Positions 1 to 6,848 are shown, counted from the first letter of the stretch. The stretch: DNA of 7,350 bases from Helicobacteraceae bacterium (GCA_031275395.1 JAISOU010000071.1:1-7350), one strand, 5' to 3'. Numbers and translations: made by a program. The notes: a model not told the origin generated them from the letters alone.

Positions 1-302
1 GAGCGCGAAGAAAAATTGTCCGATCGTTATCAACGTTCTTGAAACGTCCGTCGTTTTCGCGATCAGTCCAACGCCCGGATAGTTTCACGGTTGCGAGGCG
101 CAGATAACTCGTAACGGCGGCGATCAAATCGTCTTCGTCGGCGCTTTGCGTATTTGGATTTCCGCCTTCTTTTGCGCCTGCGCCGTTCCGCTCCGCTTCT
201 CGGCGGGCGCTTCCTCCGCGATTAACGGCTGGGGACAGCCTATCGCTCCGTCGCGGGAATGACGAGAAAGGGACGGGAGGGCGGCGGTTGTAGGATTTGC
301 TG
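1..302. other. Gene-free region with GC-rich hairpins, possible dispersed repeat
   Basis: I see no supportable gene here. The stretch can fold into a strong hairpin: GCGCC (174-178) and CGCCG (181-185) pair with CGGCG (201-205) and GGCGC (206-210), giving ten base pairs with a two-base bulge and a 15-base loop. A second hairpin pairs GGCTG (227-231) with CAGCC (236-240) around a GGGA tetraloop. A short CGTC/GACG pairing (249-252 with 261-264) flanks the text GCGGGAAT, which resembles widespread intergenic repeats. One minus-strand frame stays open from the clpB 3' end to the window edge and reads protein-like below about 175, but it has no ATG. The edge could therefore hide part of a gene, which I cannot establish. 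Confidence 0.35.
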
Positions 303-347
303 AAAAAACTAGGTGATTTGAACGATTATTTCGCCGTTTTCAAGATC
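303..347 (-). terminator. Candidate weak terminator at the clpB 3' end
   Basis: On the minus strand a run of six T (303-308) directly follows the clpB stop codon. Just before it, inside the last codons, an interrupted stem can form: GAT, TTGAA and CG (315-324) pair with CG, TTCAA and ATC (335-347) across a 10-base loop. The stem has bulges, is mostly AT, and stands six bases from the T-run, so this is a weak intrinsic terminator at best. Confidence 0.28.
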
Positions 348-2876
348 AAAACGCGCCGTAGATCCCTGCGCTAGCTCGCCTCGCAAAATCAGCTCGCTTA
401 GCCGATTTTCAACTAACCGATCGACGGCGCGGCGCAAAGGACGCGCTCCAAAATCGGGATCGAAGCCGTTTTGCGCGATCGCCCTTTTTGCCTCGTCGCT
501 AAACTCTATGGCAATCTCGCGATCTTTCAAACGCGCTTTAAGATCGCTTATCATAATTTCCAAAATCCCCAAAATATGATCGAACTCCAGCGGATTAAAA
601 ATAACAATCTCGTCTAGTCGGTTAAGAAACTCGGGGCGAAAATTGGCGCGTAAAGCCGTCCAGATTGCCTCCTTTTTGGCTTTTTCGTCCTTTATTGCGG
701 CAATCTCCGCGCTTGCCAGATTAGAGGTCAAAATGATGATCGTATTCTTAAAATCGACGGTTACGCCTTTGTTGTCCGTCAGCCTTCCGTCGTCTAAAAC
801 CTGCAAAAGCATATTAAAAACGTCGGGGTGCGCCTTTTCGATCTCGTCAAATAAGACGACGCTATAAGGCTTTCTTCGGACGGCTTCCGTTAGTTGCCCG
901 CCCTCTTCGTAGCCCACATATCCCGGCGGCGCTCCTACCAGACGGCTTGCGCTGTGTTTTTCCATATATTCGCTCATATCAAAGCGCAAAAGCGCGCGCG
1001 AGCTATCGAACAAAAAGCGCGCCAGAGTTTTTGCCGTTTCGGTTTTGCCCACTCCCGTAGGCCCCATAAAGAGAAAGCTGCCGATCGGGCGCGTTTCGTC
1101 GCTTAATCCCGCCTTGCTTCTTTTGATTACCGCGCTTACCGCGTCGATCGCTTTAGCCTGTCCGATAACGCTTTTTGACAGTTCGTCGCCTACGTTCAAA
1201 AACTTGTCGCGCTCGCTTTGCAACATCTTCTTTACGGGAATACTCGTCCATTTGCTCACGATCGCGGCGATCGCCTCTTCATCGACGCCGTTTTTAAGTA
1301 GCGCTCCCTGCTCGTCGATCGACTTTTGCTTTTCGTTTAGCGCCAAAAGCTCCTGTCTAAGCGCGGGAATCTTGCCGTATTCAATTTCCGCGACCTTGCT
1401 AAAGTCGCTATCGCGTTTGGCAAGCTCGGCTTCTCGCTTTAGCTCCTCCTCTTTGATTTTCAAAGCCGCGATCGAATCGAAAACTTTTTTTTCGTTTTCA
1501 AAGCGCGCCTGAAGCAATCGCGCCTTCTCGTCCGTATCGCCAAGCTCCTTTTCGATTTGCCCAAGACGCGCTTTGTTTTTATCGCTTTTTTCCATTTTAA
1601 GCGCTTCTAGCTCTATTCGTAACCGCGCTTGCTCCCGTCTAGCGCGATCGAGTTCGGCGGGCGCGGATTCTATCTGTAGTTTTAGCTCGCTTGCCGCCTC
1701 GTCGATAAGGTCGATCGCCTTATCGGGCAAAAACCGATCGGCGATATAGCGATCGCTCAAACGAACCGCCGCGACAAGCGCGTTATCTTCAATCGTTACG
1801 TTGTGGTGCGCCTCTAGCCTCTCTTTTAATCCGCGCATAATCGCGAGCGCTTCCGCCGCGCTAGGCTCGCCGACCATTATGGGTTGAAAGCGCCTTTGCA
1901 TAGCGGCGTCTTTTTCAAAATATTTGCGATACTCTTTTAGCGTCGTCGCGCCGATACATCGTAGTTCGCCGCGAGAAAGCGCGGGTTTTAACAGGTTTGC
2001 CGCGTCCATACTTCCTTCGCTCGCGCCCGCGCCTATAATCGCGTGGATTTCGTCGATAAAAAGGATAATGTTTTCGTCTTTTTGAACCTCGTTTATCGCG
2101 GCTTTTAGGCGCTCCTCAAACTCGCCGCGATATTTCGCGCCCGCGATCAACGCGCCGAGATCAAGCGCGATCAAGCGTTTATTTAGCAGACTTGTCGGCA
2201 CGTCGCGTTTAACGATACGTTCCGCGAGCGCTTCGACAATCGCCGTTTTGCCCACGCCCGGATCGCCTAGAAGTATCGGATTGTTTTTGGTTTTGCGCAA
2301 CAAAATCTGCATTGTTCTGCCGATCTCCTCGTCGCGCCCAATCACTGGATCAAGTTTGTTTTCGCGGGCTTTAGCGGTCAGATCGATACCGTATTTTTCA
2401 AGCGCCTCGTTGGTTTCTTCGGCGTTTTGCGTTTCGATCTTTTTACCGCCGCGCATAGCTTCGATCGTCTTGATCAATTCAGAAAGATCAAAGTATTTTG
2501 AAAGGATCGGCTTAAAGCGATCGGCGCAAGATAAGAAAAAAGTATCGACGGCGATAAAGCGATCGCCAAGCGCTTGCGCCTTTGCCTCCGCCTTTTGGAA
2601 AGCGTCCGTCAATTCCCGCGAGATCTTAATATGCTCCTTGCTAACCGACGACGCGGTTGGCAGGCGCGCGGCTTGCGATTTAACCTCAAGCTCGATCGGA
2701 GCGCGATCAACGTTCATTTTGTTCAACGCTTGATTGATCAGCGAATTTGTCGTCGTCAGTTGCGCCCACAACAGGTGCAAAGGCGCGACTTCGGGATTTT
2801 TGGCAAACAGGGCTAAACTTACGGCGCTATCGAGCGTTTCGCGTAGTTGATTGGTTAGTTTTTCAAAGAGTTCCAT
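309..2876 (-). CDS. clpB: ATP-dependent protein disaggregase ClpB (Hsp100)
   Basis: ClpB is a cytoplasmic hexameric AAA+ chaperone that threads aggregated proteins through its central pore, working with DnaK/DnaJ/GrpE after heat or other stress. The 855-residue product is full length for the family. In order it shows the N-terminal Clp repeat domain (about 1-145), a first AAA+ module with Walker A GDPGVGKT (204-211), Walker B ILFIDEIH (271-278), pore loop KYRG (248-251) and arginine-finger region RRF (328-330), a charged coiled-coil middle domain (about 405-530), and a second AAA+ module with Walker A GPTGVGKT (605-612), pore loop GYVGY (652-656), Walker B VLFDEIEK (674-681) and sensor-2 GARP (810-813). 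The middle domain separates it from ClpA and ClpC, and I see no ClpP-binding loop. The ATG at 2876 has GGAG nine bases upstream and a strong promoter with a HAIR-like site. No key residue is missing. Confidence 0.97.
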   Translation of the reverse strand: MELFEKLTNQLRETLDSAVSLALFAKNPEVAPLHLLWAQLTTTNSLINQALNKMNVDRAPIELEVKSQAARLPTASSVSKEHIKISRELTDAFQKAEAKAQALGDRFIAVDTFFLSCADRFKPILSKYFDLSELIKTIEAMRGGKKIETQNAEETNEALEKYGIDLTAKARENKLDPVIGRDEEIGRTMQILLRKTKNNPILLGDPGVGKTAIVEALAERIVKRDVPTSLLNKRLIALDLGALIAGAKYRGEFEERLKAAINEVQKDENIILFIDEIHAIIGAGASEGSMDAANLLKPALSRGELRCIGATTLKEYRKYFEKDAAMQRRFQPIMVGEPSAAEALAIMRGLKERLEAHHNVTIEDNALVAAVRLSDRYIADRFLPDKAIDLIDEAASELKLQIESAPAELDRARREQARLRIELEALKMEKSDKNKARLGQIEKELGDTDEKARLLQARFENEKKVFDSIAALKIKEEELKREAELAKRDSDFSKVAEIEYGKIPALRQELLALNEKQKSIDEQGALLKNGVDEEAIAAIVSKWTSIPVKKMLQSERDKFLNVGDELSKSVIGQAKAIDAVSAVIKRSKAGLSDETRPIGSFLFMGPTGVGKTETAKTLARFLFDSSRALLRFDMSEYMEKHSASRLVGAPPGYVGYEEGGQLTEAVRRKPYSVVLFDEIEKAHPDVFNMLLQVLDDGRLTDNKGVTVDFKNTIIILTSNLASAEIAAIKDEKAKKEAIWTALRANFRPEFLNRLDEIVIFNPLEFDHILGILEIMISDLKARLKDREIAIEFSDEAKRAIAQNGFDPDFGARPLRRAVDRLVENRLSELILRGELAQGSTARFDLENGEIIVQIT

Positions 2877-2907
2877 TTAGTTTTGCTCCAAACTTTAGTT
2901 TCGCGCT

Positions 2908-2936
2908 ATCATACAACTTTAGTCGATCATTGTCAA
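2908..2936 (-). promoter_or_regulatory. clpB sigma-70-type promoter
   Basis: Read on the minus strand, TTGACA (2936-2931) and TATGAT (2913-2908) are separated by exactly 17 bases. The -35 box matches consensus fully and the -10 box at five of six positions. Transcription would start near 2901, giving a leader of about 25 bases that includes the ribosome binding site GGAG (2889-2886). A perfect -35 is notable because Campylobacterota vegetative promoters usually lack a conserved one. Confidence 0.8.
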
Positions 2937-2937
2937 G
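2917..2937 (-). promoter_or_regulatory. HAIR-like operator, candidate HspR binding site
   Basis: The minus strand reads CTTGACA, seven bases, ACTAAAG. The HspR operator HAIR, as I recall its consensus, is CTTGAGT-N7-ACTCAAG. Eleven of fourteen arm positions agree and the seven-base gap is exact. The left arm overlaps the -35 hexamer, so a bound repressor would block RNA polymerase. HspR is known to repress clpB and dnaK operons in actinobacteria and chaperone operons in Helicobacter and Campylobacter, which fits the downstream gene. Part of the left-arm match is shared with the TTGACA box and so counts less than it seems. Confidence 0.55.
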
Positions 2938-2953
2938 TCTTTGCGCAAATCCA

Positions 2954-3080
2954 TCACCTTTGGCGCTCGGGATAGGTTTGTGCAAGATATTCTACGGGAG
3001 TTTTTAATCCTAAGCCGCGCGGCGTATTTTGTATATTTATCGATAATGTCCGATACTATTTTCAGATCGTTCAAGCACCT
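2954..3080 (-). pseudogene. Relic of a transposase/integrase C-terminus
   Basis: On the minus strand, 3034-2954 read QNTPRGLGLKTPVEYLAQ and then TYPERQR and a TGA stop. This is the typical end of DDE-type (IS3/IS481-like rve) transposases, where a motif like YN-x-x-RPH-x-GLG-x-KTPxEYL closes the catalytic domain. The RPH portion appears shortened. The preceding stretch, LNDLKIVSDIIDKY, fits the same domain but lies in a different frame, so at least one indel separates them around 3030. The remaining 200 or more residues of such an enzyme and any recognisable terminal repeats are absent. This is dead mobile-element debris 17 bases upstream of the clpB -35 box. The family assignment beyond a DDE transposase is uncertain. 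Confidence 0.6.
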
Positions 3081-3086
3081 GAAGGC

Positions 3087-3111
3087 GCGATCGCCATTGC
3101 GTAGCGATCGC
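3087..3111. repeat. Paired GCGATCGC palindromes (HIP1-like)
   Basis: Two perfect copies of the octamer GCGATCGC (3087-3094 and 3104-3111) stand nine bases apart between the transposase relic and aroF. Each is a palindrome, and the two together can also form an 8-bp hairpin with a nine-base loop. Six more exact copies lie inside genes, at 475, 1267, 1749, 2559 and 6009 among others listed in the findings only where exact, but this is the only close pair in the window. Confidence 0.6.
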
Positions 3112-3125
3112 AATTAAAACGGCGA

Positions 3126-3156
3126 TTTGGCGCTTTTAAGGCTTAAAGCCGCCAAA
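3126..3156 (-). terminator. Hairpin after aroF, probable terminator
   Basis: TTTGGCG followed by CTTT (3126-3136) pairs with AAAG and CGCCAAA (3145-3156, one bulged C at 3149) around an eight-base loop, giving 11 base pairs. The hairpin begins 17 bases past the aroF stop codon. On the minus strand it is followed by TCGCCGTTTT instead of an immediate T-run, so termination may be imperfect. With the strong promoter downstream, it suggests that clpB is not part of the aroF transcript. Confidence 0.45.
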
Positions 3157-3172
3157 ACCAGACGGCGCGGCG

Positions 3173-4210
3173 CTATTTTGCCGCCTTATCAAACCGATTC
3201 CACTCTTTTTGCGACCACGCTTTTAATCCGTCTAACTTTTTCATCAAGAAATCAAAATCGCGCGGTAGTAAAGCCTGTTCGCCGTCGGAAAGCGCCTCGC
3301 AGGGATTGGGGTGAACCTCTAAAATTAGTCCGTCCGCGCCCGCCGCCATTCCCGCATACGCTACGGAGCTAACGTACGCCCTAGCGCCCGTAGAGTGCGA
3401 ACTATCGACAATCACGGGCAGATGAGAAAGCTCTTGCAAATACGGGATCAGCGCCACGTCGAGCGCGTTTCTGAACGCCGTTTCATAGCTTCGCGTGCCG
3501 CGCAGACACAAGATAACGTCGTTTAACCCCTCGCTCATAACGTATTCCGCGCTCATCAAATGCTCTTTGGCGGTTGTGGCTACGCCGTTTTTTAAGATGA
3601 CGGGCTTATTCATCTTGCCAACCGCTTTAAGAAGGTTGAAGTTTTGAGCGTTACGCGCTCCGATCTGAATCGCGTCGGCGTATTTATAGACCAGATCGAT
3701 CTGATCGATACTCATCACCTCCGTTACGATCGGCAAGCCGGTTTCTTGTTTCGCCGTTTGGAGAATCTTTAAGCCGTCTTCGCCGCTTCCCTGAAAAGTG
3801 TAGGGGCTTGTGCGCGGCTTAAACGCGCCGCCGCGCAACATCTTCGCGCCCGCCGCTTTGACCGCCTTCGCCGTCGTTACCACATACTCTTCGGTATCCA
3901 CGGAACACGGTCCCGCGATTACGCACGTATGCCCGCCGCCGATCTTTACGCCCTCTATATCGATCGTCGTGTCGCTTGGGTGGAACTTGCGGCTTGCCTT
4001 TTTGAATGGATCGCTAACCTCCAAAGCCTTCTCTACGCCCGCGAAACTCGTCCAAGGTTTGCGTAAAATCTCGGCTTTATCCCCGATAATGCCGATAACC
4101 GTTTGCACCTCGCCGCGATCGACGTGCGCTTGAGCGCCCCAGATTTTGATATGTTTAACGACCTCTTCGATCTCTTCCGCGCTCGCGCCGTTTTTCATTA
4201 CGATAATCAT
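3173..4210 (-). CDS. aroF: 3-deoxy-7-phosphoheptulonate (DAHP) synthase, type I-beta with ferredoxin-like domain
   Basis: This enzyme condenses phosphoenolpyruvate with erythrose 4-phosphate to DAHP, the first step of the shikimate pathway to aromatic amino acids. The 345-residue product has an N-terminal ferredoxin-like regulatory domain (about 1-66) and then a TIM barrel. Counting from the second ATG, the metal ligands fall at C102 (AGPCS), H272 (SSHS), E298 (EVHP) and D309, the numbers I recall for the Thermotoga maritima enzyme. KPRTS (131-135) and IGARN (183-187) are the substrate-binding signatures. The N-terminal domain in T. maritima binds tyrosine for feedback control, so similar inhibition is likely here. 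Two ATGs are adjacent (4213 and 4210). I chose 4210 because AAGGA (4222-4218) stands seven bases from it and only four from the other, and because the family starts MIxVxK. Position follows ychF by about 70 bases with a TATAAT between, so it can be transcribed alone. Confidence 0.95.
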   Translation of the reverse strand: MIIVMKNGASAEEIEEVVKHIKIWGAQAHVDRGEVQTVIGIIGDKAEILRKPWTSFAGVEKALEVSDPFKKASRKFHPSDTTIDIEGVKIGGGHTCVIAGPCSVDTEEYVVTTAKAVKAAGAKMLRGGAFKPRTSPYTFQGSGEDGLKILQTAKQETGLPIVTEVMSIDQIDLVYKYADAIQIGARNAQNFNLLKAVGKMNKPVILKNGVATTAKEHLMSAEYVMSEGLNDVILCLRGTRSYETAFRNALDVALIPYLQELSHLPVIVDSSHSTGARAYVSSVAYAGMAAGADGLILEVHPNPCEALSDGEQALLPRDFDFLMKKLDGLKAWSQKEWNRFDKAAK

Positions 4211-4225
4211 CATTTTGTCCTTTTC

Positions 4226-4238
4226 TAAAACCGTTTTA
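4226..4238. promoter_or_regulatory. 13-base palindrome in the aroF leader
   Basis: TAAAAC-C-GTTTTA is a perfect inverted repeat with one central base. It lies between the putative aroF -10 box and the ribosome binding site, where a bound repressor could block elongation. I do not recognise it as the site of a known regulator, and AT-rich palindromes of this size do arise by chance. Confidence 0.3.
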
Positions 4239-4255
4239 AGTAAGAAAAATTGCGG

Positions 4256-4261
4256 ATTATA
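4256..4261 (-). promoter_or_regulatory. Putative aroF -10 box
   Basis: A perfect TATAAT on the minus strand lies in the ychF-aroF gap, with a start expected near 4249 and a leader of about 39 bases. The hexamer 17 bases upstream (AAACCT) is not a -35 box, which is acceptable for vegetative promoters of Campylobacterota. It allows aroF transcription independent of pepA-ychF. Confidence 0.5.
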
Positions 4262-4283
4262 TCGGCTTTGCGCTTATTAGGTT

Positions 4284-5387
4284 TCACACGTTAAATCTAA
4301 AGTGCATAACGTCGCCGTCTTGAACGATATAATCCTTGCCTTCTAAACGCATAAGTCCCGCCTCTTTTGCCTTCGTTTCGCCGCCAAGCCGTATAAAATC
4401 TTCATAGCCGATCGTTTCGGCGCGAATGAAGCCCTTTTCAAAGTCGTTGTGGATAACCGACGCCGCCTTCGGCGCTTTCCAACCTTTGCCGATCGTCCAA
4501 GCGCGAACCTCTTTTACGCCCGCCGTAAAATAGCTAATCAGCCCCAATAGATCGAAGCTTTTGCGAATAATCTGTTCCAACCCGCCTTCCTCGACCTTCA
4601 TATCGGTTAAAAATAGCGCGCGTTCTTCGTCGCTTAAACCCGCCATATCCTCTTCGATTTTGGCGCATAGCTTGATCGCCTCCGCGCCCCGTTCTGAAGC
4701 GTAATCGCGCACGGCTTTTACAAAGGCGTTATCGTTTGCCAAAGCGGCTTCATCGACGTTGGCGCAATAGATCGTCCGCTTCGCGCTTAAAAACCGCGCC
4801 TCTTTATACAGCGCCTCTTGCGCGGATTGCGATGCGCTATTGAAGCTAGAGGCGCTTTTGCCGCCGTCTAAATGTTTTAACAGCTCTTCGGCGACCTCCA
4901 ACAGCGCTTTTGATTCCTTATCGGCGCTTTTGACCTTGCGCGCCAGATTGTCGATTCTTTTTTGCAAACTCTGAATATCCGCCAAAATCAGCTCGGTTTC
5001 GATCGTTTCTATATCGCGGATCGGATCGATTACGTTATCGACGTGCGTAACGTTTTCGTCCTCAAAACAGCGAACGATATGCAAGATCGCTTCGCACTCG
5101 CGGATATTCGATAAAAACTGGTTGCCAAGCCCTTCGCCTTTGCTCGCGCCGCGCACCAGCCCCGCAATATCGACAAACTCCACGACGGAATGAACGATCC
5201 GCTCAGGTTTAACGATCGCCGCAAGTTTCTCGATACGCGAATCGGGAACGGCGACGATCGCCTTGTTCGGCTCGATCGTGCAGAAAGGGTAGTTTGCCGC
5301 CTGCGCGTTTTGCTCTTTGGTAAGCGCGTTAAAAGCGGTCGATTTGCCTACGTTTGGAAGCCCGACTATACCGATACTTAACGCCAT
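4284..5387 (-). CDS. ychF: Redox-regulated, ribosome-binding ATPase YchF (OLA1 family)
   Basis: YchF is a universally conserved P-loop protein of the Obg group that prefers ATP to GTP and binds the 70S ribosome. In Escherichia coli it is a negative regulator of oxidative stress responses. The 367-residue product is family length. It shows G1 GLPNVGKST (9-17), G3 DIAGL (73-77) and, at 210-213, NVDE in place of the GTP-specifying NKxD, the change that explains ATP preference. A coiled-coil insert occupies about 125-175, and the C-terminal TGS domain about 280-367. The start is the ATG at 5387, giving the usual MALSIGIVGLP N-terminus. The open frame continues upstream to 5510, but that part reads through pepA in another frame. 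The ATG shares one base with the pepA stop (TAATG), and its GGAG lies in the final pepA codons, four bases upstream, so translation is probably coupled. Confidence 0.97.
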   Translation of the reverse strand: MALSIGIVGLPNVGKSTAFNALTKEQNAQAANYPFCTIEPNKAIVAVPDSRIEKLAAIVKPERIVHSVVEFVDIAGLVRGASKGEGLGNQFLSNIRECEAILHIVRCFEDENVTHVDNVIDPIRDIETIETELILADIQSLQKRIDNLARKVKSADKESKALLEVAEELLKHLDGGKSASSFNSASQSAQEALYKEARFLSAKRTIYCANVDEAALANDNAFVKAVRDYASERGAEAIKLCAKIEEDMAGLSDEERALFLTDMKVEEGGLEQIIRKSFDLLGLISYFTAGVKEVRAWTIGKGWKAPKAASVIHNDFEKGFIRAETIGYEDFIRLGGETKAKEAGLMRLEGKDYIVQDGDVMHFRFNV

Positions 5388-6841
5388 TACGCTCCGATTC
5401 GCTCTAAATAGCGAACGATCCAACGCGTTCCCGCGCCGCTCGCGCCGTATGGGTTCGCGCCCCACGCTTTTTCGACGTATGCGGGGCCGGCTATATCCAA
5501 ATGCGCCCACTTATCGCGGTTTTTTTCTTCGACAAACTCGCTTAAAAACAGCGCGGCTGTGATAGCGCCGCCGTAGCGCGTAGAACTTACGTTCGATATA
5601 TCGGCGATCTCGCTTTTGATCAGCTTTTTCAGGTGGCGGTTAAACGGCAATACCGCCGCAAGCTCGCCCGATTCTTCGGCGGCTTGCAAAAGCGCCGTTT
5701 TTAGTTTGTCGTTATGCCCCATCACGCCGCTTGCGTATTCGCCTAGCGCCACGACGCACGCGCCCGTCAAAGTCGCCATATCGATAAGATAGTCGATCTC
5801 TTTGATCGTATCTTGCGCGTAGCAAAGGCAGTCGGCAAGCACCAGCCGCCCTTCCGCGTCGGTGTTTCTTACCTCGATCGTTTTGCCGTTTTTCGCGGTT
5901 AAAACGTCGTCGGGTTTATACGCCGCGCCGCCGATCATATTCTCCGTCGCGCCTATAATCGAATGAACGGCTACGGGCAATTTAAGCCGCGCCGCCGCCG
6001 CAATGATCGCGATCGCCGCCGCGCCGCCCGCCATATCCGCTTTCATAGTCGTCATATAGTCGCTTGGTTTTAGGCTCAATCCGCCGCTGTCGTAGGTAAG
6101 CCCTTTGCCCACGATCGCTACGGTTTTTTTAGCTTTTTTCGGTTTGTAGCTTAGATGAATCAGACGAGGCGGCTTAACGCTTGCGCGGCTAACCGCCAAA
6201 AACGCGCCCATATTATTTTCGGCTAAAAATTGTTCGTCGTAAATGGAGCAGTCGACCCCGTAATTTTTGGCTACTTTTGCGGCTTCGTCCGCCAGCGCGA
6301 CGGGCGTTAGCGCTTCGGGTATCGTATTGACGAGCGTCCGCGCCAAATTAACCGCTTCGCATACGATTTGGGCGCGTTCGATCGCCGCCGTTAGATCGGA
6401 TTCGGAAATCTTCGCGTCAAAGTAGTTTTCGCGGCTTATGATCACGCGCTCTAATTCAAAAGGCTTCGGTTTGGATTTGTAAGCGTTAAACTCGTACGCG
6501 CCCAATAATAACCCCTCTATGATCGCCGCGCTATTGACGAGAGATTTTTTATCGTAGCAGCCAATCGCCGCCGTTTTGAACTTCAGCCCTTTTAACGCCC
6601 CGATCGCTTTAGCGGCTCCAATGCGAAAACTTTCGCTATCGTCCGTATTCTCCACTCCTACAAAAAGAACGCCGCTTTGCGCAAGCAGGCAGACGCTTTC
6701 GTCCGCGCCGTCAAAACCTAGCTTTTCAAGCAGTTTGCGCTCTTCGATCCATCTATGTTTAAGGTTTTTGTCGCATACAAAAACGATTCTAATATCGGCT
6801 TTTATATCGCCGACGCTTTTATTTGTCGCCTCTAAACGCAC
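5387..6841 (-). CDS. pepA: Cytosolic leucyl aminopeptidase PepA (M17 family)
   Basis: This two-metal exopeptidase removes N-terminal residues, leucine among the preferred ones, from peptides in the cytoplasm and serves peptide recycling. The 484-residue product has the variable N-terminal domain (about 1-150) and the catalytic C-terminal domain. The M17 signature NTDAEGRL is at 326-333. By comparison with E. coli PepA, the metal ligands are K246, D251, D269, D328 and E330, and the catalytic pair is K258 and R332; all are present. The start is a GTG at 6841 with GGGAG seven bases upstream, and no ATG lies between it and the catalytic domain that would keep the N-terminal domain. PepA homologues elsewhere also bind DNA at cer sites and the carAB promoter; nothing here shows that role. 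The gene ends in the first base of ychF and lies 50 bases after the small membrane protein gene. Confidence 0.96.
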   Translation of the reverse strand: MRLEATNKSVGDIKADIRIVFVCDKNLKHRWIEERKLLEKLGFDGADESVCLLAQSGVLFVGVENTDDSESFRIGAAKAIGALKGLKFKTAAIGCYDKKSLVNSAAIIEGLLLGAYEFNAYKSKPKPFELERVIISRENYFDAKISESDLTAAIERAQIVCEAVNLARTLVNTIPEALTPVALADEAAKVAKNYGVDCSIYDEQFLAENNMGAFLAVSRASVKPPRLIHLSYKPKKAKKTVAIVGKGLTYDSGGLSLKPSDYMTTMKADMAGGAAAIAIIAAAARLKLPVAVHSIIGATENMIGGAAYKPDDVLTAKNGKTIEVRNTDAEGRLVLADCLCYAQDTIKEIDYLIDMATLTGACVVALGEYASGVMGHNDKLKTALLQAAEESGELAAVLPFNRHLKKLIKSEIADISNVSSTRYGGAITAALFLSEFVEEKNRDKWAHLDIAGPAYVEKAWGANPYGASGAGTRWIVRYLERIGA

Positions 6842-6848
6842 TTTACCG

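Noticed and set aside
227-240. GGCTG-GGGA-CAGCC hairpin as the clpB terminator
   Set aside because: It lies about 70 bases past the stop codon and no T-run follows it on the minus strand.
1045-1512. Long plus-strand frame opposite clpB
   Set aside because: It is serine- and leucine-rich low-complexity translation antiparallel to the conserved middle and second ATPase regions of clpB, a typical shadow.
2919-3113. A 64-residue minus-strand reading frame taken as a gene
   Set aside because: It runs through the transposase relic in two mismatched frames and over the clpB -35 box and HAIR-like site; it has no convincing ribosome binding site.
5388-5510. N-terminal extension of YchF by 41 residues
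   Set aside because: The extension is basic and unlike any YchF, it overlaps the conserved end of pepA, and the ATG at 5387 gives the standard family N-terminus with its own ribosome binding site.
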